A stretch of DNA of 64,000 bases from assembly GCA_014843695.1 (NCBI GenBank), contig CM026403.1:44051516-44115515 (forward strand). Reading direction: 5' to 3'. The notes under the pieces were generated by a model, which did no database searches, was not told the DNA's origin, and saw nothing but the letters and a program-made list of their open reading frames with translations. Positions within the stretch are counted from its first letter, which is position 1. Each line of letters begins with the position of its first letter. Both the position numbers and the translations under genes were made by a program. Positions 1 to 8,039 of the stretch are shown here, one piece after another. The stretch is from Archivesica marissinica (Eukaryota; Mollusca; Bivalvia; Venerida; Vesicomyidae).

Positions 1-258
1 TCCATGTAATACAATACAAGATACTACAATACAAATCCATGTAATACAATACAAGATACTATAATAAAATACAAATCCATGTAATACAAGATACTATAAT
101 ACAATACAAATCCATGTAATACAATACAAGATACTACAATACAAATCCATGTAATACAATACAATATACTATAATACAATACAAATTCATGTAATACAAG
201 ATACTATAATACAATACAAATTCATGTAATACAATACAAGATAATACAATACAAATAA
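1..258. repeat. AT-rich minisatellite, ~35-41-bp units
   Basis: Tandem units built from TCCATGTAATACAATACAAG followed by ATACTACAATACAAA run from the window edge to about 258. Units vary in length by small internal duplications. The array probably continues outside the window. Confidence 0.9.
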
Positions 259-449
259 AAGTAAACGCCACGAATATGGATATACGATTGATCTATTGTC
301 TCGATTTAGCGGGCGCGGCATTATTATAATTGCATTGAATATCGATCGAAGAACCGGATATTAAACAATAACTGTAAAAGCCACGAATATGATATACAAT
401 GTTCACAAGTTACTAACTGCCTCCGGTCCTCACCAAAACGAATACAATA

Positions 450-626
450 CAGACGGGTGAGTAGTCTAATGGTTAACACGTTGGACTGTGAATCCAGGGA
501 TCGCAGGTTCGAACCCCCTTATGACCCTCATTCACTCACACTCACTCACTCACCCACTCACTTACTCACTCACTCATTTACTAATCGCCTCACTCGCTCA
601 TTCACTCACCACCTCACTCATGGTCG
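450..626 (+). repeat. tRNA-like SINE head followed by TCAC-rich simple repeat
   Basis: The sequence from 450 resembles a tRNA 5' half with a pol III A-box-like stretch (AGTCTAATGG region) and a clear B box (GGTTCGAACCC at 506-516). The anticodon loop would read GTG, but the acceptor ends do not pair well. The same head, with CAGACGG and GGATCGCAGGTTCGA, occurs in the SINEs at 42968-43258 and 61796-62080. I therefore call it a SINE head rather than a tRNA gene. A TCAC/CTCA simple repeat follows it. Confidence 0.6.
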
Positions 627-1951
627 TAATATATTATATTCACTTACCGTTAACGTATGAATTATAACGGAATATAATAGAAAGACCGCTCCTTATTAAT
701 CAATATGTAACGTCAAAATTGGTTGCGCGTCGGATTCGTAATCCAAAGATCCCGGGTTTGATACTCAGTCAGGCCACACAGCATCTAGTGGTTGAGTTGT
801 CAGTCCGCAAAGGCTGATTGTATATAAATTACGATTCAGTCGCATAGGAATAGTATCACATTTCAAAACAACACACGTCAAACGTCTAGCCCTCGCGAAA
901 ATATTTAGCTATGAATAAAATACACTTGATAAAATTCACATATCCGAGTATCATTTTACACCGAGGCGATCAAGTCTGTAATAAGTGTTTAGTATATCTT
1001 AAACTTTGATCTAAACATTGAAAAGAGTGCTATTGAATCCGTTGGTTTATGGCTTTTCTATACTATATAAATATATTTAAAACAATGGGTTAATAAATGA
1101 TAGATATTAATTTGATATCGAGTTAATATAAAACCGTTGTGCGAACGAAAACAATATTATATATGGGAGTGTCTGCATTGTTCTTTCAAAGAAAAAATAC
1201 ACGATACGTTTAATCGCGTTTAATATCGAGTTAATATAAAACCGTTGTGCGAATGAAAAAAATATTATATATGGGAGTGTCTGTATTGTTCTTTCAAAGA
1301 AAAAATACACGATACGTTTAATCGCGTTTAATATCGACGTAATATACGGTGGAACTGGGTGTAGTTTATGGCTATTCGGTTAAAATTATATTACGTTAGA
1401 ACAATGGAATATTGATTAAAAGTAGAGAAGTCGGGTGGTAGCGAATATTGAGGAGCGGTCGATTGCCGGGCGGCGCTATATCTATATATAGATCGGTCAA
1501 TACTCTAATAGATCATTCAATCCCCACGTCACGGGTTTTTCCGATGACTCGCCTACATTCCGGGGTGCGGTGGTTGACGTCACCGAACGTGCCCAAACTC
1601 GTCAGGATCCTATTGTTTGACAAAGGGTGTGGTATTGTCTTATGTAATAATAGGGTATTGTTCGTGCGCGGTCATAGGATACCGCCCCATTGTTCGTGCG
1701 CGGTCATACGATACTGACCCCATTGTTCTTTAAGGTCACGTGATAGCCTCGCAGCCTTGCACCCTCGCAGGCATTCTGTGAAACTCCTCGCTCTATACTA
1801 CTTTGATGGGCCTTTGTTTCTAAGTGTTGATTTCGCCTAAATATATACACAACACATCACGATATTCTCTATGTAATGATTTATTGATTTTGGTCAATAT
1901 GGAAATACAATTATAAAGTATAGAAGAAATTAGTTTCCTGACACGCAGTAA
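627..1951. other. Intergenic DNA, no supported gene
   Basis: Apart from the 107-bp duplication this stretch shows no convincing coding signal. Around 1640-1710 the phrase TTGTTCGTGCGCGGTCATA occurs twice, a short local duplication. The ORF at 1448-1717 has no recognisable composition or motif. Confidence 0.6.
1114..1335. repeat. Two-copy tandem duplication, 107-bp unit
   Basis: The block beginning ATATCGAGTTAATATAAAAC at 1115 is repeated almost exactly at about 1222, and a third partial start (ATATCGACG) follows near 1331. The open frames across it are by-products of the duplication. Confidence 0.85.
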
Positions 1952-2584
1952 TTATTCATCTACAATAATATCCAAAACATAAATAACAGCAAAGTGTAGT
2001 GAGTCTATCTTACCGTTACTAAGACTTTGTAGTATTTCCATTTGTTCTCTTCCCATTTGGCGAATTGCGTTGATAGTTTCAACCATTGGAGGTGGGCCTG
2101 TCATAATATTCGTTACCAGATTGTTTAATTCTTGTGTGAATTCTGGATCACCTATTTCCACGAGGCAGTCTGTAAAACTATGATGTAGTTTTAATTTGTA
2201 TTCCTCATACTTTCGATCCGCCAGAGTTGCATTCGGCATATGAAACAGTTTGTTTCTTATATTCTGGAGATCTTTTAAGCGCATTCGAATAACTGTAGTT
2301 AGATCACATACACTCCTTAGAATTGAACAGAATATAAGTAGGTCCCATTGTTCGATATCTATTTCAGTGCCAGGTGGATGTGGAAAGATGACAGATTTCT
2401 TATATTTTGCAGAATTTGATTTCAGTATTTCACTCTTGTTAGTGCGTACAAATTCACCAACTGTCGTGCCATCTGGGCTAAGATCCTTCACGCGCTTCAT
2501 GAACAATCTTCTGGTAAGCTTTGTTCCACATTCTTGAAATGTGAGAACGGTCCTATTAAATTGCTCGTTCTCCTTGGTAGCCAT
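1952..2584 (-). CDS. HEPN domain protein, DZIP3-like
   Basis: A 210-residue ORF outside the Polinton. The central part (about residues 76-150) has the pattern of the HEPN domain found in DZIP3-related proteins that are strongly expanded in molluscs and other invertebrates: QWDLLIF near residue 79, a following helix with SILRSVCDL, and RNKLFH at residues 110-115. The last of these fits the HEPN RX4-6H signature (R110, N111, H115), which in many HEPN proteins is the RNase or nucleotidyl-modification site. The start (MATKEN) is the first ATG of the frame. The protein is short, with no death, NACHT or RING domain attached, so it may be a single-exon fragment of a longer gene or a small stand-alone paralogue. 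Host origin is inferred because it lies outside the inverted repeats. The family call is by motif only. Confidence 0.6.
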   Translation of the reverse strand: MATKENEQFNRTVLTFQECGTKLTRRLFMKRVKDLSPDGTTVGEFVRTNKSEILKSNSAKYKKSVIFPHPPGTEIDIEQWDLLIFCSILRSVCDLTTVIRMRLKDLQNIRNKLFHMPNATLADRKYEEYKLKLHHSFTDCLVEIGDPEFTQELNNLVTNIMTGPPPMVETINAIRQMGREQMEILQSLSNGKIDSLHFAVIYVLDIIVDE

Positions 2585-3147
2585 GTTAGGATGATCACCT
2601 GATCATGTGTTTATTAAAAATCAATTCTTTATGAATAAATACTATACGTAACTCAAACTAGCTAGTGAATTACCTCCAGCTTTACAGAAATCAAATCCAT
2701 TATGTCCATTCCATATTAAAAGTTTCACAAACATTGTTTACACAAGTTTGAAAATAAACAAGCGAGACATAAAATGGCAGGACATGTTATCACGAGTTTA
2801 TGTTGACTCGTTGTAATCTAGTAACTTCCGGGTTGTAGTTTCGAATTTAATTTACCATGTGCCGGCACCTGTTATATAAATATAGTGCTACATACATTTC
2901 ATAATTACATAGATAATAAACATGTAACCCAGTTCTTAAATAAATACAATATTTAACATAAATTATACATGTACTAGTCGTGTGACCCCACTGGGGAATT
3001 GGTTCCGGATTGGTTCCGGGTCGGAATTGGTCCCGGGTCGTTGTACATAGTAGCCTAGAAAGTCGTCTTTGCAATCAAGCAGACCACAATTTGATGATAT
3101 TTTACTGTAGAAAGCAGAAACTGTTTGCATTTCTTATTGTGATTGCT
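2585..3147. other. Intergenic host DNA up to the Polinton
   Basis: No gene is supported. The segment holds the upstream region of the HEPN gene and a short direct repeat, TTGGTTCCGG / TTGGTTCCGGGTCGG, near 3000-3040. Confidence 0.6.
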
Positions 3148-3153
3148 GTGCAT
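3148..3153. other. Target site duplication GTGCAT, left copy
   Basis: GTGCAT lies immediately outside the left terminal inverted repeat and recurs at 32581-32586 immediately outside the right one. A 6-bp duplication is the size expected from Polinton/Maverick integrase. Confidence 0.95.
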
Positions 3154-3472
3154 AGTAGTATAGGGTGGCACTATAGACAGGTTTTTGATAATTTATAGAC
3201 AGGTTTTTGATAATTTATAGACAGCTTTTGGCTGTGGGTGGCACTATAGACAGGTTTTTGATAATTTATAGACAGCTTTTGGCTGTGGGTGGCACTATGG
3301 ACAGGTTTTTGATAATTTATAGACAGCTTTTTGCTGTGGGTGGCAGTATGGGGCATTGGTGTTTTGGGTTGGGATCGTGCTCTATAGTGCCTACCCTAGT
3401 GACTACTAAAATATAACATAACACGTAATATATTTTCAATATTATTTATTTACTAAAAAATAACTAACTGAA
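3154..3472 (+). repeat. Left terminal inverted repeat of Polinton copy 1
   Basis: It starts AGTAGTATAGGGTGGCACTA and matches the reverse complement of 32284-32580. Inside are three ~51-bp subrepeats with short hairpins of the type ACAGC-CAAAA-GCTGT, plus one extra partial unit near 3180-3200 that the right end lacks. The inner edge is at about 3472, directly at the stop codon of the NADAR gene. Confidence 0.93.
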
Positions 3473-3970
3473 CTATTTATTCATAATAAAATATCTAATA
3501 TGCATTAATATATCTCCAAATTTATTTTGTCCTTTCCAATGTTTTTGTACTGTAGCATTTTTATGCCACATATTTAAACCAATACCCCAAATACAGTCTC
3601 TTGGATTAGCTTCAGCAAGAATTTTATTATTAGTATTTAATAAATGTTTCTTTAAGTGTTCGTTTTGGTTATATTTTAATCAATTTGCATCAAAAAGTAC
3701 TTGTTTTGATTCGTTGTTCCATTGTTGCACATCAAAGTTTGCAGATCTTGATCTTCCTAGTTGTTTTATTTCATACGGATTTGTAGAAATAAGGATCTTC
3801 TTCGCAATATTATGTTCTTGGCACATCAACATTTGTTTATATTGAAAATATTGTTCAGTACATATATATTTCACACCATCTCTATCTGTAAAGTTTGCAG
3901 GATAACAATTACTAAAAACACTGGTTTGTCCATAAAATAAAACCATGTCATTTGTTATTCTGTCATCCAT
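3473..3970 (-). pseudogene. NADAR-family ADP-ribose N-glycosidase, interrupted by TGA
   Basis: A 165-codon frame, with the start ATG at 3970, ends at TAG 3473-3475 and is interrupted by one in-frame TGA at 3680-3682. The N-terminal part shows NADAR (YbiA-like) features: FYGQTSVFSN, a YICTEQYFQYKQM segment in place of the usual ExxxQxxK region, and LGRSRSANFDVQQW. After the TGA the same frame continues with LAEANPRDCIWGIGLNMWH and a W-x-G-Q-N region, the conserved family C-terminus. In copy 2 the TGA position is TGG. Members of the family remove ADP-ribose from guanine bases or act on related riboflavin intermediates; a viral role against DNA/RNA ADP-ribosylation is my inference. The gene lies against the terminal repeat and is read toward it. 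Confidence 0.85.
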
Positions 3971-3977
3971 ATTGTGT

Positions 3978-4391
3978 TCACCTCTTTCTGTCTAAATGAT
4001 GTTGTAGTATAACATCACATACATTTATATAATCATCGTCCTCGGGTTCTATTTTTGTATTCTTTAAATACTTATCATATATTATATACCAATCATCTAT
4101 GCCAAGTTTTGTTTTTAACACATCTTCTATATCTTTATGTTTAATAAGCACCATATTTCTTTTATATAAATAATGTTTAATAACACTTTCCATATCTACA
4201 TATTTATCTAAATGTATATGTACATTTACTAGCATATTACCAAAATCTTCATCCTTTGATATTCTCTTTCGTGATATTTCTTCATTGATCATTTCAATCA
4301 AAACATCCTCACCGAAATCGAGATGTATAATACTATTAACAAATTCCGAACAAAGTCGTCCCTCCACATCGAATTTTACTATATGATTCAT
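3978..4391 (-). CDS. Polinton accessory protein, paralogue B of a tandem pair
   Basis: A 137-residue protein of unknown function. The start chosen is ATG 4391 (MNHIVKF), because the copy 2 homologue starts MSHIVKI; an upstream in-frame ATG at 4406 is less likely. It shares a layout with its upstream neighbour (4400-4882): an I-H-L-D-x-G / V-H-L-G-L-D start, then EMINEEI or EMVNEEI, then MESVIKHYL or IESILSHYL, and a C-terminal YINVCDVILQHH or YINVLDVLLYHH. The two are therefore diverged tandem duplicates. It starts 8 nt after the neighbour's stop, which suggests coupled expression. Conserved in copy 2 at 60481-60894. Composition is acidic, with no membrane segment or zinc motif. Confidence 0.8.
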   Translation of the reverse strand: MNHIVKFDVEGRLCSEFVNSIIHLDFGEDVLIEMINEEISRKRISKDEDFGNMLVNVHIHLDKYVDMESVIKHYLYKRNMVLIKHKDIEDVLKTKLGIDDWYIIYDKYLKNTKIEPEDDDYINVCDVILQHHLDRKR

Positions 4392-4399
4392 GTTAACTA

Positions 4400-4882
4400 C
4401 TACCAACGTCTATTTGAATGATGATATAATAAGACATCAAGCACATTTATATAATTTACATCAAGTTGTAATACCAATCTATGTTTAGCCACTCTATAAT
4501 TATCATACATTGATATCCATTTGAGACACCCCATACCTAATGTATTATACATATATTCTATATCATCCAATTCAACAATATCTAATCTTCTTTTCGATAA
4601 ATAATGTGATAATATACTTTCTATATCCATTTCCTCTCCTAAATATTGTTGTGCATGTTTAAAAAGCATTCCATAATAATTTTCATATGGTTCCCCATCT
4701 AAAATTAGAATATGTTCAGGAGTTATTGTTGTTAAGTCAACATCTGCCCCTACTTTTCTAATTATTTCCTCATTTACCATTTCTATATAAATATCACAAT
4801 CTAAACCCAAATGCACTTTAGAATACTGTAAACCATATTTTGTAGATACCATATGATCTGATTTCATTTGGTTAGTATTCAT
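4400..4882 (-). CDS. Polinton accessory protein, paralogue A of a tandem pair
   Basis: A 160-residue protein beginning MNTNQMKSDHMVS. Paralogue of 3978-4391: both contain EMVNEEI/EMINEEI, a MDIESILSHYL/MESVIKHYL helix, and end in YINVxDVxLxHH. Homologous to 59904-60476 in copy 2, which has about 30 extra residues after MNTNQMKSD; copy 1 has an internal in-frame deletion there. No known family is recognised. Retention of both paralogues in two diverged elements, next to NADAR, points to selected function in the element. The upstream region to about 5100 holds AT-rich promoter-like DNA. Confidence 0.8.
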   Translation of the reverse strand: MNTNQMKSDHMVSTKYGLQYSKVHLGLDCDIYIEMVNEEIIRKVGADVDLTTITPEHILILDGEPYENYYGMLFKHAQQYLGEEMDIESILSHYLSKRRLDIVELDDIEYMYNTLGMGCLKWISMYDNYRVAKHRLVLQLDVNYINVLDVLLYHHSNRRW

Positions 4883-5126
4883 GATTGATGTCTTACAATA
4901 TCATAAGTAGAAAATGATACTGTAATATAGTTGTTGTAACTTATATAGTATTGTGAGTCCTTAGATTATATTAATAGAACACTGACCTCTAAAAATATAT
5001 ATTAATAGTTCCTTGTTTAAGTATAAAAATATGAACTAAAAAATCGTTATAATGTTATGTATGATGTGATAGGACTATATATTTGACAAAACATGAGAGA
5101 TATATTCATATCGAAATATATGTAGT

Positions 5127-5198
5127 GGCCCTGAAAAGGGCCGTTATATATGTAGTCCTAAGAAGGACTGTTGGTTATAATTAGCCCTGAAAAGGGCT
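5127..5198 (-). terminator. Three histone-type 3' stem-loops after the 5220-5939 gene
   Basis: On the minus strand, in transcript order: AGCCCTTTTCAGGGCT (5198-5183), AGTCCTTCTTAGGACT (5169-5154) and GGCCCTTTTCAGGGCC (5142-5127). Each is a 6-bp stem with a 4-nt UHUH loop, the metazoan histone mRNA GGYYYUUHUHARRRCC pattern; the first two have an A-U closing pair. The first begins about 21 nt after the stop codon. A purine-rich stretch (ATATTCATATCGAAAT on the plus strand) lies further downstream, where a histone downstream element would be. Confidence 0.8.
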
Positions 5199-5219
5199 GT
5201 TTTCTACCCCTCATACATA

Positions 5220-5939
5220 CTAAAATGTTCCAGTATGATAAGGGGTAGTATGTCCAGGACATGTTGTACTCCCCATCTGCCCAGGGTAGCAAGTACACCA
5301 TGATGGTTGTTGTGTTTCCTCCTCATCATTTGGATTCTTTGCAGCACCCCAGTTCTTCGCGGGTCTACCAAACCCTCTTGTTGGCGTTTGTAGGGCTTCG
5401 GTCCTTGGTGAAGCCATACCAAAATATCTTTGTTGATCCTCTGTCCTTGGGGCAGGCATCCCCAAAAAACGAATTGTTGTACTGCTTTCCCCAAAGTTAC
5501 GAGAATCTTCTTCCACTTTTTTAGGTGTTGAAAATCCCGGTAATGGCTCTTGGCTTCCATCGACCTCAAACACCTGTTCTGGTTCTAGTTGTTGTGGTGG
5601 CTGTGTTGATGGTGATCTTGGTTGTGGAGATTCTGCCTGAACCTCAGCGATTGGAGATGGTGATCTTGCCTCCGTAGTAAGTGGTGACGATCTATGAGAT
5701 CTTCCTGTAGCGGTTGTCGGTTGTGTAGTTCTTTCAGCTGTATATGGTCTATAGCGTAGCTCATTAATGTTTCTTAATGCGTGCCTTGCCTGCCTAGATG
5801 CTCGTCTTCTAGATGCCAATTCGGTTGCCTCTGCCCATAGTAAATCGGCAGTTTCCAAATATAACTGCTCTTCATACCTCTGGATAGCCTCAAGTACCCT
5901 CATACGCCTGATGATATCTGCCATATATAGGTTAGACAT
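5220..5939 (-). CDS. Accessory protein, Pro/Ser-rich, histone-type 3' end
   Basis: A 239-residue protein unique to copy 1. The N-terminal ~60 residues (MADIIRRMRVLEAIQRYEEQ, then Arg/Ala-rich RRRASRQARHA) look helical. The middle (about 65-130) is low-complexity Pro/Ser/Thr/Gln with SPSPIAE and PRSPS motifs. The tail has two spaced Cys near CTCYPG and TTCPGH. The start could be M1 or M6. It shares the 5940-6205 intergenic region with the oppositely oriented 6206-6754 gene, which has TGACCT (AGGTCA) sites for each direction. Three histone-type stem-loops follow the stop. I recognise no family; the composition resembles a regulatory or disordered virus early protein, which is only an impression. 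Confidence 0.7.
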   Translation of the reverse strand: MSNLYMADIIRRMRVLEAIQRYEEQLYLETADLLWAEATELASRRRASRQARHALRNINELRYRPYTAERTTQPTTATGRSHRSSPLTTEARSPSPIAEVQAESPQPRSPSTQPPQQLEPEQVFEVDGSQEPLPGFSTPKKVEEDSRNFGESSTTIRFLGMPAPRTEDQQRYFGMASPRTEALQTPTRGFGRPAKNWGAAKNPNDEEETQQPSWCTCYPGQMGSTTCPGHTTPYHTGTF

Positions 5940-6205
5940 GATGTATTCGTTGCGGTTAGGATAGCAGCAATGATAAAAATGAATAGTACACGCTCCAATT
6001 TATAGGAAAATTTAGGATTGACCTCCATTCTAAAAATAACTTATGTAAAAAGTATAGTGTTGGGTTATTTTTACATCAGCATAACCTACATGGTAAAAAT
6101 AACTTATTTGTAAAATAATGTAATGTAGCTATTATTATATCGGCTTGACCTACTTTACTAGTATAAAAGGTTAATAATGAAGAATAGGGTTACTTGTTAT
6201 TTACA
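5940..6205. promoter_or_regulatory. Divergent promoter with AGGTCA-type motifs and TATA box
   Basis: TTGACCT at 6018-6024 is followed, on the minus strand, by a TATA-like CCTATAAATTGG near 6000, serving the 5220-5939 gene. TTGACCTAC at 6145-6153 and TATAAAA at 6162-6168 precede the plus-strand gene at 6206. TTGACCTAC is the reverse complement of the GTAGGTCAA motif found upstream of the other accessory genes. TTATTTTTAC / GTAAAAATAAC inverted motifs occur between them. Confidence 0.6.
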
Positions 6206-6754
6206 ATGGCAGACCTACAAGATTTGTTATCGACAGCGATGAATACAGCAGTAATGCCTCCAGAGACATTTTATCAGCAGCCTATGGTGTACCAAACTCA
6301 GACTACGCCTCAACAAATTCCTCAAAATAAGGAAGATACCCAGATGAAGACAAAAGTTTTATTCGGTATATATGGTGAATTACAACGGATGAACATTAAC
6401 TTGGCTACAATCGCTAATAATATTGAGAAGATAGCTCAAAATAAAACTACAAAGACTCCTGAGGATCCGATAATGAAGCCTGCTGAAATACAGCTAAATT
6501 TTTCATGTAAACCGCTTGAGATCCCAATAGTGTGCATAAGCACAAAACCAGTGCAGATAGAGACATGCTGTATAGATGAAGAAAAACACAGACAGAGTCA
6601 CAAGAAAAGAAAAGAACCATACCACAAGAAAGAAGATAGAAAAGAAGAGAAGAAAGATAAGAAGAAAGAGGAACACACAACACACACAACCCAAGTAAAG
6701 AAACCATTACATGATGGTCAAGGAAATTATGGAAAAAATATGTTTATTAAATAA
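6206..6754 (+). CDS. Accessory protein, Lys/Glu/His-rich tail, histone-type 3' end
   Basis: A 182-residue protein; the start is ATG 6206 (MADLQDLLS), 38 nt after a TATAAAA box. Residues 1-60 are Gln/Pro/Thr-rich; 50-85 are helical (ELQRMNINLATIANNIEKIA). A short Cys-containing segment (FSCKPLEIPIVCISTK, ETCCIDEEK) follows, and then a 40-residue run of K, E, H, R and D. The basic/acidic tail suggests nuclear localisation or nucleic acid/chromatin binding. No homologue is visible in copy 2. The stop is followed 14 nt later by a histone-type stem-loop. Family unknown. Confidence 0.7.
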   Translation: MADLQDLLSTAMNTAVMPPETFYQQPMVYQTQTTPQQIPQNKEDTQMKTKVLFGIYGELQRMNINLATIANNIEKIAQNKTTKTPEDPIMKPAEIQLNFSCKPLEIPIVCISTKPVQIETCCIDEEKHRQSHKKRKEPYHKKEDRKEEKKDKKKEEHTTHTTQVKKPLHDGQGNYGKNMFIK

Positions 6755-6768
6755 ACATTGAAAAAAAC

Positions 6769-6784
6769 GGTCCTTTTTAGGACC
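6769..6784 (+). terminator. Histone-type 3' stem-loop
   Basis: GGTCCTTTTTAGGACC, 14 nt after the stop of the 6206-6754 gene, preceded by AAAAAAAC and followed by ACTACA. A 6-bp stem and UUUU loop fit GGYYYUUHUHARRRCC. The purine-rich CGATAAGAAAATA follows at about 6799, at a spacing suitable for a U7-type downstream element; the same block follows the stem-loops at 7304 and 59602. Confidence 0.8.
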
Positions 6785-6885
6785 ACTACATATATTTCGA
6801 TAAGAAAATAACTCTCAAATATTGTCAAATATCTAGTCCTATACACCATACATTTTGTAATAAAAATATTTAACCTGTATTAAAA

Positions 6886-6990
6886 ATGCTATATTGTCTA
6901 GTAGGTCAAAAAAAACAATACTATAGAAGTTATATAAAAAATCTATATATAACTAGTAGGTCAATCCGGTATTTCACTATAAATGATTTT
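6886..6990 (+). promoter_or_regulatory. Accessory-gene promoter module (GTAGGTCAA x2 + TATA)
   Basis: GTAGGTCAA occurs at 6901-6909 and 6956-6964, about 55 bp apart, followed by TCCGGTATTTCACTATAAAT with a TATA-like box at 6979-6985. The same module, nearly base for base, precedes the next gene (7436-7525) and recurs in Polinton copy 2 (58664-58721 minus; 59199-59276 plus). Confidence 0.65.
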
Positions 6991-7023
6991 GTTCAATATG
7001 AAAATGTTTATCAGTTATTAAAA

Positions 7024-7260
7024 ATGATTGGAAGCCGTTTATTACGTGGTGTCAGGAAGCTGTATAAGAAGCTAATAAATTATAGGAAGATAAAGCATGA
7101 ACAATCGGAGGTATGGGACAACGCTCTAAATGAATACAAGGAACAACGGCATTATGATTTTCAGCAATTCTTCAATAGACGGAATGTTGTTTGGCCGAGA
7201 AAACAACAGTATGTTGTTAAATTGCTGGGTATATACCCGGATATATCTGAGTTTTATTAA
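7024..7260 (+). CDS. Small basic accessory protein, histone-type 3' end
   Basis: 78 residues if started at ATG 7024 (MIGSRLLRGVRKLYKKL). The frame is open back to 6886, but that extension reads through the promoter module, so I reject the longer form. The N-terminal half is strongly basic and probably amphipathic helical (RLLRGVRKLYKKLINYRKIK). The C-terminal half has FQQFFNRRNVVWPRKQQYVVKLLGIYP. Unknown family and absent from copy 2. The stop is followed by two histone-type stem-loops. Confidence 0.6.
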   Translation: MIGSRLLRGVRKLYKKLINYRKIKHEQSEVWDNALNEYKEQRHYDFQQFFNRRNVVWPRKQQYVVKLLGIYPDISEFY

Positions 7261-7278
7261 TAAAACTTAGATAAAAAC

Positions 7279-7319
7279 AGCCCTTTTTAGGGCTATATAA
7301 AACGGTCCTTTTCAGGACC
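7279..7319 (+). terminator. Two histone-type 3' stem-loops
   Basis: AGCCCTTTTTAGGGCT at 7279-7294 (18 nt after the stop) and GGTCCTTTTCAGGACC at 7304-7319. The second is a full match to the histone consensus and is followed by ACTACATATATTTCGATAAG, the same downstream block as at 6785 and 59618. Confidence 0.8.
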
Positions 7320-7435
7320 ACTACATATATTTCGATAAGAAAATATCTCTCATGTTTTGTTAAATATATAGTCCTATACACCATACATTTTGTAATAAAA
7401 ATATTTAACCTGTATTAAAAATGCTATATAATCTA

Positions 7436-7525
7436 GTAGGTCAAAAACAAATCTAATGGTATGTAGAAGTTATATAGAATCTATTTTTAGTAAGTAGGTC
7501 AATCCGATATTTTATTATAAAATAC
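7436..7525 (+). promoter_or_regulatory. Accessory-gene promoter module (GTAGGTCAA x2 + TATA)
   Basis: GTAGGTCAA at 7436-7444 and 7494-7502, then TCCGATATTTTATTATAAAA with a TATA-like element around 7512-7522. Translation of the next gene starts at 7559 or 7568. Confidence 0.65.
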
Positions 7526-7558
7526 ACGCAGTTAGAGCTGACACCGTTCATACAATAT

Positions 7559-8017
7559 ATGTCAACGATGGATACGCTTAATGACGTTCAGCTTCAGGGT
7601 GTCATGACACAGTATCAAAAACTTGGAGATGTTATTGAAGATTACAAGAAGCAAGTAAGGCAGTTGGAGGCTACAATTAGGCTTTATGAGTACAATCATA
7701 CTCATTTAGGAGTTGTAATAGCCTATCTTCGATCTTCTAGACCTGCGCAATCAACTCCTGATGATGGAATCATGAACGTTGTGCAACAAGAACCGTTTCA
7801 GAAACCTCTACAACAACCCTTCAACCAGCAGCCAAACTATGACTCCAAATATCTGCATAGTTTAAACACAGAGCCTGAAAATTGGAACAATGATGATGAA
7901 CCATTGTTCACATTAACGGAAGGAAGTGGACGGTTATTGGGTGGCAATTATTGTCGTGGGAAGGTTGCAAGCGGTGCATATTGTCCCACATGTCGTGGCA
8001 AACATTGTGGCGAATAG
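7559..8017 (+). CDS. Conserved Polinton accessory protein with Cys-rich C-terminus
   Basis: 152 residues. Residues about 5-60 form a predicted coiled coil (LNDVQLQGVMTQYQKLGDVI...VRQLEATIRLYEY). A Gln/Pro-rich linker follows, and then a conserved tail: NWNNDDEPLFTLTEGSGRL and a Cys/His cluster CRGK...YCPTCRGKHCGE with C-x9-C-x2-C-x4-C spacing, suggestive of a zinc site. Copy 2 has the same protein at 57944-58602, split by a SINE. The start may be 7559 (MSTMDT) or 7568 (MDTLND); copy 2 begins MAALNEVQ, consistent with the later one. Function unknown. The DDEPLF plus zinc-tail layout is reminiscent of small virus early regulators but is not assigned. Confidence 0.8.
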   Translation: MSTMDTLNDVQLQGVMTQYQKLGDVIEDYKKQVRQLEATIRLYEYNHTHLGVVIAYLRSSRPAQSTPDDGIMNVVQQEPFQKPLQQPFNQQPNYDSKYLHSLNTEPENWNNDDEPLFTLTEGSGRLLGGNYCRGKVASGAYCPTCRGKHCGE

Positions 8018-8039
8018 TTTTTTATAAAACTATACCAAC

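Noticed and set aside
450..525. tRNA-His gene
   Set aside because: Anticodon loop and B box are present, but the acceptor arm does not pair and the same head belongs to the SINEs at 42968 and 61796.
6447..6707. Minus-strand Leu/Ser/Cys-rich ORFs that look like membrane proteins
   Set aside because: Antisense of the Lys/Glu-rich tail of the 6206-6754 gene (AAG/GAA read backwards gives Leu/Phe/Ser).
6886..7023. N-terminal extension of the 7024-7260 protein
   Set aside because: This stretch is the GTAGGTCAA/TATA promoter module that also lies upstream of other genes where it is not coding.
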